Positions 1 to 12,575 of a stretch of DNA of 64,000 nucleotides are shown here, one piece after another (the first letter of the stretch is position 1; the number at the start of each line of letters is the position of its first letter). The stretch is taken from NCBI RefSeq assembly GCF_021018895.1, contig NC_079368.1, positions 4,185,501-4,249,500 on the forward strand, given 5' to 3'. A program made the position numbers and the translations under genes. Source of the DNA: Seriola aureovittata. Lineage: Eukaryota; Chordata; Actinopteri; Carangiformes; Carangidae. A model generated the notes under the pieces. It saw only the letters and a program-made list of their open reading frames with translations. It was not told the origin of the DNA and made no database searches.

Positions 1-220
1 TCTGTTGCTTCCACCTGAATGACCCCTCCAATCAACTGAGAATTTTTTATGTCCATTTAAACCTGCTTCATTTATACAGTAAGTGTACCCTATGCACGAT
101 TAGCTGCTAACAGTCAGATAGGGCTTATTGATTGGCAACGTCCTATGCTGCAAGAGAAGTGGTATTTTTTAAAACCTCTTAAAACCTCACCTGCCGCTGA
201 ATAGGTCAGATTACAAACCA

Positions 221-274
221 TGCGGCTGCTGTGGCTGAGGAAGTAGAGCGTGTCGTCCACTAATCAGTAGGTCA
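221..274 (+). mobile_element. SINE head fragment (tRNA-like part)
   Basis: GCGGCTGCTGTGGCTGAGG and GTCGTCCACTAATCAG match the tRNA-related 5' head (A-box side) of the teleost SINE family seen in full at 29497-29710. The body is missing, so the copy is truncated. Confidence 0.5.
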
Positions 275-310
275 GTTTACAATAATGTTACACAAACAGA
301 AAAAAGTAGA

Positions 311-350
311 TGAGGGTCTGCTAGGGTCTGCTAGGGTCTGCTAGGGTCTG
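311..350. repeat. 10-bp tandem repeat, four copies
   Basis: The unit CTAGGGTCTG is repeated four times, the first copy with a small difference (TGAGGGTCTG). Confidence 0.95.
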
Positions 351-1734
351 CGTGATGTACATTTTGTCATTGGAGGGTGTATGCGAGACTCCTGTGCAGA
401 TGTCTGTGTACCCATCCAATTAACAAGGGTGCCAACTAAGCATGAACTGGAAAACAAACATAGACGCTGAGTTCAAATAGAGGCTGTGTGAGGAGGTCTG
501 CCGCTGCCCTCACCCCTACAATTCAGCTTAAAAAGAATTTAGTGCAGCAGACAGAGCAACTCTTCTTCTTGCCTGGATGTTGCCATTTTGCATGGATGTC
601 ACATGTATGGAACGCATCCTCCAAGTTGAGTATAAAAGAGCAGTTGTCCGTGTATGCATCTGCAAGAAAGTATAACTGAGGCCTTACATGCAGTTGTACA
701 GTTGTCGAATGAAAGTTGTTTTCACTAAAACTACAAATGCTAGCATCATGTTGGTGAGTAAAAGTCAGAGCCAGGGTGATTAGGATTAATCCTGTGGGGA
801 CCATGAATGTCTTTCCATCCTTCTGGCATGACTAAAAAAAAGATCATCAAGATAGAAAAATAGAAAAAAACATTTGACAGTGTTGATTTACAAGTGCCTC
901 CTGTATGAGCAGTTCAGAAACTGCAACACAGCAGTTATTGAAGGCTAGTTAGTCACTTATAATAGCAGCTTTCACTGACTCCTTTCTCCCAGGTTAGTTC
1001 CATCACGCCCTTTGTAACTGCAGCACATCAGTGATTATTCTCGGAGTTGCCTCTCTACCTCCCTCCAGAGACTGGCTTTGAACCTCGGCCGCCTACTTAT
1101 TATGTGATCATGATATATTAATGCTAAAAAGACAGCTTTATGGGGGTTTTCCACCAGAATTGAACATTGCAAATTTAGTTTTCCTGGCACCCTTCCCTTT
1201 GGAAAATGTTGAGGACACAGGTGGTCTTTGAAAAGACTGCACATATTTGGGTGCTGTAATTATGATTTTCTCAGGTAACGTGAAACTATTCACACAAGAG
1301 TCGCTCAGAAAAGGTGCGATAACCCCATATGGAAATGTAATATATGACATACAGTATATGCCCCTACAACAAGAGTGATATTGCCATTTATGTTGCCTAT
1401 AAAGGGATGTATTATTATCACATATATACATCCTCTGAATATATGAAGATATTTAATAACATATATGAAATAGCCATCGTAAAATTTGTATGTACATGTA
1501 AATTTCTATGATTAATTTTTATATGGTATAACATGTTGCGACCGTATATTAATGATAATGATATATGTGAGTAATGATTAATGATATATATTTGATGTAT
1601 ATATTCACATAACAACATACATATAAAAGGTCTATATGCTATATATGTTTTTCTTATTCAATTTAAATAAAAATGTCTCTCTTCCCATTCTGGGAAAGTG
1701 ACTTGGACCCCACTAATGGGCTTTGGGATGTATT

Positions 1735-1757
1735 TATATATATATATATATATATAT
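1735..1757. repeat. (TA)n microsatellite
   Basis: Uninterrupted TA dinucleotides inside a wider AT-rich block. Confidence 0.95.
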
Positions 1758-3829
1758 GTCTACAATAGTACAGAACATACATTAAAATACATGAGCTAGA
1801 GATACATGTCAATAAATGGAATTGTTCCAATTTGTAATAGGTTTCATATATAATTCCTACATATATATTTAATATATGGAAATCCAATATATTACACTTG
1901 TCTATTGGACTAAATGCACAGTTTTAACAACTTTGTGCATCATTTGAAATAGCATATCTAAACCGTAGCATTCAGATATTGTATGTTTGCATGTAACAAT
2001 AAGCGAGGATCAACGACCAAAAGTTTCATTAGAGTCACTGTAAAAGCCTCAGTTATTGAGTGGATTCTTGGACTTCTCCAAGACACTAGACATTAAAGCG
2101 TAAAGTGGCTGTTAGATTATAGACGCTCAGATAATTTTGTAAATTATGGTTGATAAGGGCTGCAGGTGATGGAGAAAGACAGTCTAGTGTTTGTTTGCTT
2201 AATGACCTACAATTTAGATGTTTGAGGTCTATCTATAAAATTAGATTATTGAGGCTTATTTGAACTTGAATACTCTGTATGTGGGTTGGATCAGTCATGT
2301 GAGTCATGAGGCGGATTGTAATACTAAACAGGAGCTCTAAAAGTAAATCTCCCAAAGCTCATTTCCACCAGGGAAAGGAAAAAAGTGTTGCCTACAGCAA
2401 TGTTAGGTGTTACAGATAAGGAAATACACATGGTTAATCAAAATTAGGACCTTCTTTAGTTATAGTATGTCCTAAAAAACTGAGACGCTCAATCTGTATG
2501 AGTGAATGATTCAAAGTTGACTTCTTGAAGTTAAATAATGAGTCATATTTTTACTAATGTGATTTTTGACTTTAAATGTCAAATATTTGCTTTAGTTTTT
2601 AAAAATTTTGACATAAGTAAAAATCCTTCCTTGATCTCATGATTTTTATTTGGTAATTCAAGATTTTGACTTAGTGTCTATGTTTGCGTTAGAAAGCAAA
2701 AATTTGATTTAACCATCATTTATAGTTCCTAAGTTTTTTATTTCCTAGAGGAAATGGCTTTCATACAAACCTGCTTCAAAGGCATAATGGGACTCTCCCC
2801 TTACCCAAAAACTAACTTCATCCCACAACACCAGCTGGAATGAGGAGGGAAAAGTTTACAGCCATAAATATAACATAGCCTAGTGGAGTGTTTACTGTGT
2901 GTAACAGGAAATGAAAATGGTGGCTTAACAGACATGATGTAATTGGTTGTTTTAGCTGACTTGTAACAGAAGTTCAACCTCCAAATCACTGCACACATTC
3001 TTTAGAATAAGGAAGAAAAAAATCCCAGTCATTATTTGAATTCTGGTAGCTGCCACGCTAGCTGTTGCCCAATTAATAATATTATTTGTTGCCACACCAA
3101 AGAGATCTAATTTTACTAGCATTGTAGCGCCTGCATGGTATTGCTACTTCTTTAGCCTTATTCATCAGCAGTCTCTTCTACTGCATCTTTCTAGCTGTAT
3201 CTCTGCTGTTAACCAGCTGACAAATAGAAGCTAAAAGCTAGCTAACCAGTTTTACAAATAAAATAAACTGCGCTTCTAGAAATTTGAGTTACTACAAATG
3301 TCAGTGTGATTTTGTTTGAGGTTTTCTTACCCCAGGAACACAACCTGGATTTCTATAAGGGAGCCAGCCCAGAATGCATCCCATAACCAATGTTTGAACA
3401 ATTATGAACCAATTGTTTCTGCATTGTTCTTGTAAAAACACATAGGTTTACATAGGTTAGCTGTCATCTTTTCAAGTTTCCCTACACAAAATCATGTATT
3501 CTTTAATTTTGTCAGTGTTTGTTCACCGCCACACTTAACACTGCGGGCTGCTGCCAACTCAAAGCTCATGAAAAAGAACCCAAGGCTGGTTGGCACCCTG
3601 TGATGAGCCTATCAAGTCTGGGCATGGCTTTTGACTGTGGTTTATTCACAACATGTCTGATGATTTGGGCCTTTGTGTTTGCTCTGATTAAATAAACTTG
3701 AAATCACAACCTGCTAAGATAACACTCATAAATTTTATGTCAGAATGATATTCCACTGGGAGGATTTTTCCAGCTCTATCTGTTTATATAGAGCATTTAA
3801 GGGAAAATGTGTGTGGGTGCTCAAACACA

Positions 3830-3848
3830 GACACACACACACACACAC
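3830..3848. repeat. (AC)n microsatellite
   Basis: About nine AC units, followed by an interrupted ACTCACACAC extension. Confidence 0.9.
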
Positions 3849-5145
3849 TTACTCACACACTCAAGTGGGAGCCATGGCTCATCAATGTCTTTTTCTACAC
3901 TTAACTTGCAGTGTAGACTGTGGTCTAACAGCCACAGTATAGTCCAGGGTATGTCAACTTTTCTGACCCAATTTTAAACCCACACATTCCCATCATACCA
4001 GTTGTTCCACGAGTATAGATGTAGCTCCAGTTGACAACATATCAATGTTAGAACCAAGCAAATTCACATAAGGTCTTGATCCAAAACTTGAGAAAATCTA
4101 GAGTCCCATATCAGAACTTCTGGGGTTTGAGCCAGTCATATTCTGTCAACAAGCCTTTTCAACTACAAAAGGCCAACCTGGAAGTTTCCATATTTAAGCC
4201 TTCTGAAAGTGGTTCTTGTTTCCATTTCAGTTGCACTGTACTTTAAAAAAAGTATGAAGGTCAGGAAATGCGTCATAAGCTTGATATGACAATTATACTT
4301 TCACTCTTACTGAATATTCTCCTTAACTCTAGATTCAGACTGTCATCTCTTCATTTGTCCAATATGCTGATTCCATCACTTTCCTGACGCAGTTTTTAAA
4401 AGCAGTGGTTGTTGCCTGATGATGGGAGTAGGTCCTATCAAACATGTGAGGTCACATTTTCTTGAAGTTATATCAAAGCTAGGTTCCTGGAACTCAGTAT
4501 TAGTATCAGTTCTTGGGCCAAAAGTAAGTTTTGGTATGTTCAAGTTGGGTCGTGTTTACTGTGTTCTCGAGAGGAGTCCATTTGAATGGCCCACTGAGCT
4601 ACCTGCTTAATTATCCGTTTGTCATGATGGATTTCTGTACAACAGAGTGATGACAGGTTGTGAATGTGCCATAGATCCACAAAATGCATGAAGAATCCAG
4701 ACTGTAGTCCATGCCTTAAAAAACGCATTTTCCTACCACCAAAGGCCCAAATGAAAGAATTGTTGAGAAAGAAGTTTGGCATTGAAATGAAAGCAAAGTT
4801 GAGGAGGTTAGATGGATAGATGCATTTACACTAAACTCTGATGATCTGCTTTTAATTCTAACCTCATGTTAAGACATTTTCTTCTGTGAGTGAAGTTTAC
4901 AATTTGGTGGATTTTTCTTATCTAACCATAACCAGAAGTTTATACAGCTTTAACTTTAAATAAATTGATGCTGTCAAAACATCAACCACAATCCAAAACC
5001 TAATCCTGATGCTATTTTCAACTAAAGTTGTTCCAATCAAGAAAGTTTTTAGTCAGTTTTTATCCATGCTAGAAAATGTGTCTCGACTCAGTCCACCACA
5101 TATGTCCACAGTGAAATCTCATGAGCTGTTGGATTTGACTGACTT

Positions 5146-5300
5146 TTCCTCTGGCGCCATCATCAGGTAAATATTTGATGTTGCCCAACACGTTTGTTTA
5201 TGACAAAATACCTGCAAAACTAATGACATTTCCAATATATACTTACTTTGTGGTTGGTGCAAATGTTTATCTAGCAAATGTTAGCATGCTAACACTTAAT
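5146..5300 (+). repeat. dispersed teleost repeat (GCGCCATCATCAGG family)
   Basis: The order GCGCCATCATCAGGTAAA, CCTGCAAAACTAATGACATT, GTTAGCATGCTAACAC is that of a very common percomorph interspersed repeat. Related pieces lie at 6325-6400, 39390-39545, 44800-45075, 45435-45575 and, inverted, at 62445-62700. No coding capacity seen. Confidence 0.5.
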
Positions 5301-6324
5301 CGCAAAGCTGTAACTGGTGTCTCGCACGACAGCATATGTTATATGATGATGCAGCCAATAATTCCTTCATATAATTCCTCCAATACGTAACACAGGAACA
5401 GTATTCATACACAAGGTGGCAGTGTGTATGAACCTGCTTAGACTTTAACTCACTGCAGTGCACCACTACAGCAACAGTGCTGTTGGATGGGTAGATAAAT
5501 AGCTGGCTGGTGTAGGATAATTTTGGGTGACTAAATGAATATTACATATGTTCAGTACACCGCAGTATAATCAAAAAGCCATTTCATGTATTGCTACTGA
5601 AATAAAGGGTTGCAAACTGCCACCAATCTGGCAACACTGCTCACTTGTGCAGTAGTGTTAGTTTGGCTATTGCAGCATCTCATGCTAGCTAACATGTCGC
5701 GCACAAACAATAAAGAGCATGTAGTAGGGGAGACAGGGTGGTTGCAACAAGAGACGGTTGCAACAAGTCCTATTCTTCCAATCAGAAACTTGCTAGAGTG
5801 ATTACACTCATACTGCACGTGTTCAGTTACACCCTCCCCCCACCAGGAAGACACCTTCAACATCTGCTGCTGCATTTATTGAATAAAAAACTTGATTAGG
5901 AAGTATGAAAGCAATTTTTTTTCCTGAACTTTTGTATTAATTAAGCAAAACTTACTTAGTTTGAATCATTGTTTTTTTGACTTCTAAGTGACATATTTAT
6001 CATGTGTTAACGTCAGTGTGTCAAGTTAGGATGTTGACAGAAAGGGAAGAGCAGGCAGACTGCTGGTTGTCAAAGAGGTTATGAGCCTTATACGATGAGT
6101 ATGATAAATTTCAAGGAAAAAAAAAATAGAGACTCTTTGTGTTTAACATGGAAACCCCCTCTGGTTTCCATTGAAGCAACTTGGATTGCATTTCCAAATC
6201 ATGTACCAAAAATTGCATAGTTTTTGGTGTTTCACTGTAAAGGTATCATGCCATTGTGCTACTCTTAGAAAAAAATAGTGAAGACCACTGCCCTATATAA
6301 AGAGGGTAAACATGGTAATGGTAG

Positions 6325-6400
6325 GTCCTAAACATCAGCGTGATAATGTTATCATTCTGTGCATGTTAGCATGCTGGCATTAGCAGTGAAGTACATCCTC
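6325..6400 (+). repeat. fragment of GCGCCATCATCAGG-family repeat
   Basis: CCTAAACATCAGCGTGATAA and GCATGTTAGCATGCTGGCAT match the distal part of the same family whose proximal part is at 5146-5300; the two may be one insertion split by about 1 kb. Confidence 0.4.
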
Positions 6401-6789
6401 ATAGAACTGCTTGCATGGCTATCGACTCTTATCCTTGTTGCATGCAACACAAAACGGTGTGTGCTGAGCTACTGACCTATTTCCTGACAGTCATAGCAGG
6501 AAAAACAGGTTTAATTGTAATTGATAACATTAAAAATACCTCCATTCCATTTAGGTTAACTTATTCCAGGGTCTTGGTACTGTGCATGCAGCCTCACTGG
6601 TATGGCTTAACAGGACACTGGATAGGACTGAGCCATCACCTCATGGAAAATGACATTTTTTTTATCTTAAAAGTGAACACGTCATTTGTGTGAAAGGCAC
6701 ATTTCTGAGTTCATTATCCGATCCTGCAGGTTTTAAGGCTTCACTGGATTTCAGCAACGTAATGATGAGAAACTCTACAGATAATAATA

Positions 6790-6813
6790 AATGAATGAAT
6801 GAATGAATGAATG
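6790..6813. repeat. (AATG)n microsatellite
   Basis: Six tandem AATG units. Confidence 0.95.
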
Positions 6814-8217
6814 ACGTGCATCTGAGCTAAATATACAACACAGAAAGCTTTTCAGCCTTCAATATCCCATCCGCTTCTTGAAAAATGATTGAATGAAATG
6901 AAAACAAAACTGGAGCTTACTCCATGCCTTATAATGCATACCTTGTGCTGCGATGGCCATTATTAGCTTGATTAAAGTAGAGATAGAGGAATGCCTGTGC
7001 ACACCGTGGACAGCAGGATAATCCGAAGAGTGAGTCTGGAGAAAAAGGCCGGCTCGTATTTCACCGGCCCTGAATGGGAGATTGAACTTGAATGAATGAC
7101 ATGGTGTTTCTGTTAGGGCACCAGTATCAGGTCATAGATCAGCAGTGTCAGCAGAAACATTACCAACTGGGCTTTACTGGGCGTTTTTTATACTGAAGCT
7201 GCCGATTGTAAATGTTAACATGTGAAAAACCTCTGAAACTGCTTTTTTTTAAAAAGCGCTAAAAAAACATCAATCAAATCAATGGTTGATGGCACTAACT
7301 GACTGATGTCTGGCATTTACTAAAAAGGTCAGTATCGACACGCTTATATCAGGTTGAATCCAGAGAGAGAAAAAATAGCAGGAGGTAGATCTGGACCCAA
7401 CTGCTGTGATACAGATGTATTCCCAGATCGATTTTGTGCCAACAGCAGCTGGTGCCAGCGCTAAGCAGATTAGGGGAGATGAATATAACGTGGTTGAATA
7501 ATCATTTTGGAGTTTGGATATCCCTGCAGACACACAGGCACTACATCTCTCTGTCATTCAGATGTTTTTCTTTCTTTTACTCTTTTCTTTTCAAAGGTCA
7601 TATCACCAAACATTTTCCACCGTTCTCTGATGTAGACTGATGTAGGAGAGGGAAACCCCGCATTAAATCTCTTTCCAACCTTAAGGGCTGACGTTAATCT
7701 TAATTGTGGGAAGGCATAACGCACATCACAGTGAGTGGAGTCAAAGAGATGTAGGCTATGTAAGGACAGGGGGCTTTTATGTGGAAAAAAACATAAATCG
7801 TGTTTTCCTTAGAAGACAACAGGTTTTTACCTTGTGATGATTTTCATTATCTCATGTATCATTTATTATACCACTGTGAGTACACATGATTAATGTACAT
7901 TCCTAGTAAGTGTATGGACTTCTGTAAGATTTATTATATAAGCCTGTTATGAACATGAAACACTTGCACTTTACTTAACATTCAGATTTTATGCTTCCCT
8001 ATGCATCTACTTTGTGGTCGCCATCTTTATATTCCAATATATGTATTTGACAGCTGTAGTTACTAGATATTGGGTAGATTTGGATTTTAATCCAAAACAG
8101 TGTGATGTATTGATGTAGATTAAACTGGCTGATTTTACTGTGATCAAACAGTATACAGAGTTCTAAATATATAAGTTATATCTTGTTTAATCAATACAAA
8201 ACCAAAATATAATGTTT

Positions 8218-8246
8218 GAAAGAAAGAAAGAAAGAAAGAAAGAAAA
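8218..8246. repeat. (GAAA)n microsatellite
   Basis: About six GAAA units, then an A-rich interruption. Confidence 0.95.
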
Positions 8247-8249
8247 AAG

Positions 8250-8475
8250 AAAGAAGTTGGAAGAGACCAGAGTGGTAAGTGAATATTGGACTTTTGTCTG
8301 GTGCGTACAAACACGACCTCACATACATCTCACGGTGCGCTGTCCGCTGACTGCATAGGTAACTATTTGCTAACACATTAGCCGTAACGACTTCATAAGG
8401 TGATAATGTTTCAGTGTTGTGTTTACAGCTTTATTATGCTGCTGCCAAGTCTCCAAAAAGCATCTATTAATGCAG
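8250..8475 (+). repeat. fragment of the GCAGACAAGGTTGG repeat family
   Basis: The blocks GTGAATATTGGACTTTTGTC, CTATTTGCTAACACATTAGC and GTGTTGTGTTTACAGC followed by TGCTGCTGCCAAGTCTCCAA match in order the dispersed repeat seen at 17290-17640 and 12388-12575. It is immediately preceded by a (GAAA)n microsatellite. Confidence 0.45.
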
Positions 8476-9085
8476 GATTAACTACAATTAATTCACAATT
8501 TTTCTGTTGTTTCATGTCAGTAAAATGTTGAACACGTGAAATACTTTTTATCTATTATTTTATACCTTGTATTTAGGGTCAATATACTGGCTCACAACAA
8601 TCTCCTAACATTCATAAATTATGCAATTATCTATCTGTAATGTTTTTGTCTTAATGTTCACCAGGCTGTTTGTGTTCAGAGTAGTTATTATGACTGTGTC
8701 TTATTCCATGTGAGCCACATTATAACAGCACTATCTTTGTCCTGGAGTCGCTCCTAGAAATGTCATCCGCTGGTAACTTAGTGTTTCATTGCATCCAGCA
8801 GTGACTACTCTGGTGGGATTTCATTCAAGGAGGCCTGTACAGTCTGGTGCGAGCGGCTGGTGTGGGGCTCCCTCTAGTGCCACATGAGAGCCTCTGTCAC
8901 AGAAACACAGCATGGATCCATGGATCATGCAGGTTAATGCTCTGGTCGGGAATATCCACACAGTCACATTAACGGTGTATACTGATTGTTTTTGTCTTGA
9001 GTTGACCTCTCCTTATTATTATCTTTCCCATTGATAATATAAACAATTACATAGTTCTTTCTCAGTTGTAATGGAGAACACTGAC

Positions 9086-9449
9086 CCATAGTTACGTTTT
9101 GTTGCTAGGCGACATCTAGTGGTCGTAGTAATTATAACAGTAGCAAAGGGGAAAGTGCGGTGACGTTGTATAAAGAGAGACAAAGTCCACGTCAGGAGGA
9201 GGTTGTGGTGGATGGATAGGTCAACAAAACACAAGAATATGACAGAAGAGCGGTGTTTGATTCCCATGTGAAACCAGCAGTTTATGTTGTAACCATGACA
9301 ACAAAGACGGTATAATGTTGAGGAAGTACAAATTTTAGCCCACATCATGATCTTTTCTTAAACCTAACCAAGCTATGACCATTTGTATAGTAACCATGTT
9401 GTCGGTACAGTCCCACTAGAAGTCGCCGAGCAACAAGATGTAACTATAG
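9086..9449. mobile_element. non-autonomous element with 37-bp inverted ends
   Basis: The left end (9086-9122) and the reverse complement of the right end (9413-9449) match at 32 of 37 positions by eye; both contain TTGTTGCT, GGCGAC and CTAGTGG. The interior has no convincing coding region. The segment 9083-9340 is repeated, inverted and diverged, at 40860-41125, which shows it is an interspersed element. No target-site duplication was found. Confidence 0.6.
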
Positions 9450-9485
9450 GTTATAATAAACTGCCTGTAGAGACGACAACTTACC

Positions 9486-9503
9486 TTTTTTTTTTTTTTT
9501 TTT
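9486..9503. repeat. poly-T run (18)
   Basis: Homopolymer shortly right of the TIR element. A poly-T also follows the related copy at 41.17 kb, so the tract may belong to the repeat. Confidence 0.9.
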
Positions 9504-9504
9504 G

Positions 9505-11081
9505 CAGGACAGTCAGTAAAAATGGCTTAAAATGGACATGAAGAGAAGATTTGGTTTTGAAGTATATATTTGCACATACTGTATTTAAATGCTGTTGTTA
9601 TGTCAGTCAGTGCTTTTTTATGAAAATGAGAGATAATTTCCTTAAATTATGTGTACTTATTAGATTAAGAGTTTTGCTAGAGCAGTACAGGAGTGTTAGA
9701 AAGTCGATACTATTTGAGTTTCCGGCCAACAACTTATCCACACTGTGGTAAGTCTCAGCAAACAGGGCTTCCAAGTAGTTTAAACCAAATCATAAAATGA
9801 TTCTCACATACGGCCTGACCTCAGGTCTGGTCTCTGGATACTGGCCTCTCCTCCACTCTGGCCAGGAGAGGATGAAGTGAGATGCTGTTGGACATTTACA
9901 CTGATATTCAATCCTCCGCTTGGCAGCACAGGAGGCTCCTTATTCTCCATTCGCTCCTCGCCGAGATGCCAAGGCAAACTTGCAGCTGTATGGCAGCCCT
10001 CCATCTCTAGTGTACAACTGGCAACCCCCAACCAACTTTCCCAGCCTTCCCTCAGAGGTGACAGCCATGTGTGTTCACAGTGTGCTTCATTTTCTTTCCC
10101 TACTAAGGTTAGACTTTTTCTCCTTCTTCTTCTTCCTTTTCCCTCCTGGAATCTTGCTCTTAAACGGAAACAGTCCTGATTGCCTGCATATGGTTGTTGG
10201 AAATGGATGGTGGTGGTGGTGGTGGTGGTTTGGGTTGAAATGCTATCAAATGGGGTGTAGGGGTGAGCACTGATATACTCTATTTACCCTCCTTCACTCC
10301 TTTCTTCCCCTTCTTGTTTCATTCATCTGAGGATAAAAGAAATACAATAAATTTAAATAAATTAAACGCATTTTAGATAACAAAGAAATAAAAGTATAAA
10401 TAATTAGTACTGTAAATTCTGTAAAATGTCTGTATTCCCAGGTACAAACACATCACTTCAGGGTGTGATCTGTCATCCAAGTGTAAATTGAATTTATACT
10501 TTCTAAGTTATTCACGTCTTTGAATTACGTTTATTTCCTTCAGTGTGGCTTAACCCCTATTTCCTGTTTGGTGTCCTGTAAACTTGGCCCTCTTTAACAG
10601 CTCAAAAAACACACTTAACATTGTTGATATTGCATCACTTACTTACTTACATAACTCCGCTCACATTACTTCTGTTTGCACTCTAGAGAGCTCATCTGTA
10701 AAACCTTGTTTCTTCTGCTCAACAACTGGGACTACCGTTAAAAATATGTTACAATACATTTACAATTAAATTTTGTACATGCTCAAGTCCAAATATGTAA
10801 ATGCATAGGTTGATCAGAGGACGTGAGATGTGTTTGAAAATATTTAAAGAAACAAAATTGAGAAATTGTTTGCTTTTGCAGTTATTATAATTATTTTTTT
10901 ACAAGGTTGAGGTGAAAATAAAGCCACCGTCAGCAAAACAAGGATTAAATACAGCTGTTTTTTTGTTTTTTATTAAATTCTTAAAGGATGCTTATTTACT
11001 AAGTATAATTTACCTTTTTTATTGAAATGTGTATGGCTGTGTTTTAGTCAGTGAAAGGGGCACTTCCGTCTTAAAAAGAAG
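9505..11081. other. intergenic, no gene recognised
   Basis: The stretch 9820-10180 is GC-richer, with overlapping 100-117-codon open frames on + and one on -, none resembling a known domain and one ending in poly-Phe and Trp runs from simple repeats. A (TGG)n run is at 10207-10229. Confidence 0.5.
10207..10229. repeat. (TGG)n microsatellite
   Basis: Seven to eight TGG units; it produces a spurious poly-Trp open frame. Confidence 0.95.
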
Positions 11082-11161
11082 AATAAATCATGATGCACAG
11101 CAGGAGCAGTGTATATACATATATATATATACACTGCTCCTGCTGTGCATCATGATTTATT
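11082..11161. repeat. 80-bp near-perfect palindrome
   Basis: Arms 11082-11112 and 11131-11161 are perfectly complementary over 31 bp, and the AT-rich centre (11113-11130) pairs except for one C/A mismatch pair (11118/11125). It would form a long hairpin or cruciform. Confidence 0.95.
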
Positions 11162-12244
11162 GATCATCCTAACATTTCGGTCTCTCAGGGGTCTGAAGAA
11201 CCTGTGGACACTTTTCAATGCGCCTGCATCTAAGATGTTTGCATGTGCAAATATCCTCAAAATCTTCGAAATGAAAGAAAGTAAAAGGGGGAAATCTGTA
11301 AAAAGAAAAAAAAAGAACCTATAGACAATGAAATAATGCATAAATTTATTTCACCGTGATAAAAGATGTAAATGACCCATGAGCTGCATCATCCGCATGT
11401 CTTGTCACCAGAATGCCTGTAGATGGTGCTGTTCACCAACATTACTGAAGGCACTATCAGATCTTTATCAATCACCACAGTACAGACTATATACAGTAGT
11501 CTCCTCATACCCCTTACTGCATATCAATAGTACAAAAACTACAAAAGAAAGAAAAGAAGAGGCACAGGGCGCCACCAATAAAGACAGGGTCCTTTGAGGT
11601 TTGGATGGATCGTCCCAGGAGTCATTGTTAATTCATCATGGATTAGGGTGGGTGGAGGCACTAGGCCAGGGGTCCCATGTGTCCGAGTGATTGATGGCAT
11701 GTTTAACTGTGGACTATTGATCTGTTGCTACACATAGATGTGGTGGTTTCCCCTCCTCCGTCGACTGCATCCTCCCCAGAGGGCCACTGATCCTCTAACA
11801 AGCCTTTCTGCTGGTTGAACTGTTAATCAGTCCGTGCACACCACAAGTGGAGGGAATGTAGGATGGTGGTTTGAGTCGATGATAGTAAAATCAAGGACAT
11901 AAAAGAAGATGATTGAGGGGACCGCTTTTTTGGTTCAGTGAGTCCTAGAGAATCGTTGTTGTTGGTTTGTCAGTGATAATTACACAACAATAGAGATAAG
12001 AGATCTACACTGTTTCACAGATGACCAGCCTTGTTCATATCTTCTTTAAAGCAACAACAATTCATATGTTAATATTATAAAAGGATCACGTGGCTACATG
12101 TAATGTGAAAGGGATTGCAGGGATGATAGACTGAGAAAAGTATCATCACTCGACCCTGCGGAGTTCCTCAGTATCTTACAGCTCGTTGTTTGGTTCAGTC
12201 TCACGCTGTCAGTAGCTAGGTTGTAGAAATGAGCTGAAACAGCT
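11162..12244. other. intergenic, no gene recognised
   Basis: I see no coding or RNA gene and no named repeat here. Confidence 0.5.
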
Positions 12245-12245
12245 A

Positions 12246-12284
<39 letters not shown>
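12245..12284. repeat. (GAAA)n microsatellite
   Basis: About ten GAAA units, close to the repeat fragment at 12388. Confidence 0.95.
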
Positions 12285-12387
12285 GAAAAGACGTACTACA
12301 CATCACCTGCGCAGACTTATAAAGTTAGCAACCGTGTAATGAGCCTGAACAGCTAAAGAGCCACGTAGACTCAACAAAGATCAAAAC

Positions 12388-12575
12388 AGAGTTAAAAGGA
12401 GAGGGAATGTTGAATTTGACAACATGTTGGTCATATCTTTATTAGGTTATGTGTCGATGTTGTGTTTACAGCTTGTTGTGCTGCCCCCAAGTGGCCAAAA
12501 AAAAGGAACATACCAATGATCATGAAAGTTTGTTTTTGACCCTGGACAAGGACTTTTGAAAAAATAAAAAAAACT
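12388..12575 (+). repeat. fragment of the GCAGACAAGGTTGG repeat family
   Basis: It shares AGTTAAAAGGAGAGGGAATG and the block GTTGTGTTTACAGCTTGTTG followed by GCCCCCAAGTGGCCAAA with the 8.3-kb copy. It too follows a (GAAA)n tract, suggesting that the simple repeat travels with, or grew inside, the element. Confidence 0.45.

Larger units (their letters stand above)
351..5139. other. intergenic, no gene recognised
   Basis: Nothing coding is supported. The stretch 1380-1930 is strongly AT-rich with a (TA)n run at 1735-1757, and there is an (AC)n run at 3830-3848. The short open frames show no domain or codon structure. Confidence 0.6.
5301..8217. other. intergenic, no gene recognised
   Basis: Apart from the repeat piece at 6325-6400 and the (AATG)n run at 6790-6813 I see nothing to name. 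The stretch 6840-7080 is less AT-rich and repeat-free and could be conserved non-coding DNA, but I cannot test this. Confidence 0.5.

Noticed and set aside
9877..10273. Overlapping open frames of 100 and 117 codons
   Set aside because: Both end in simple-repeat translation (poly-Phe, poly-Trp), overlap each other and a minus-strand frame, and match no family.
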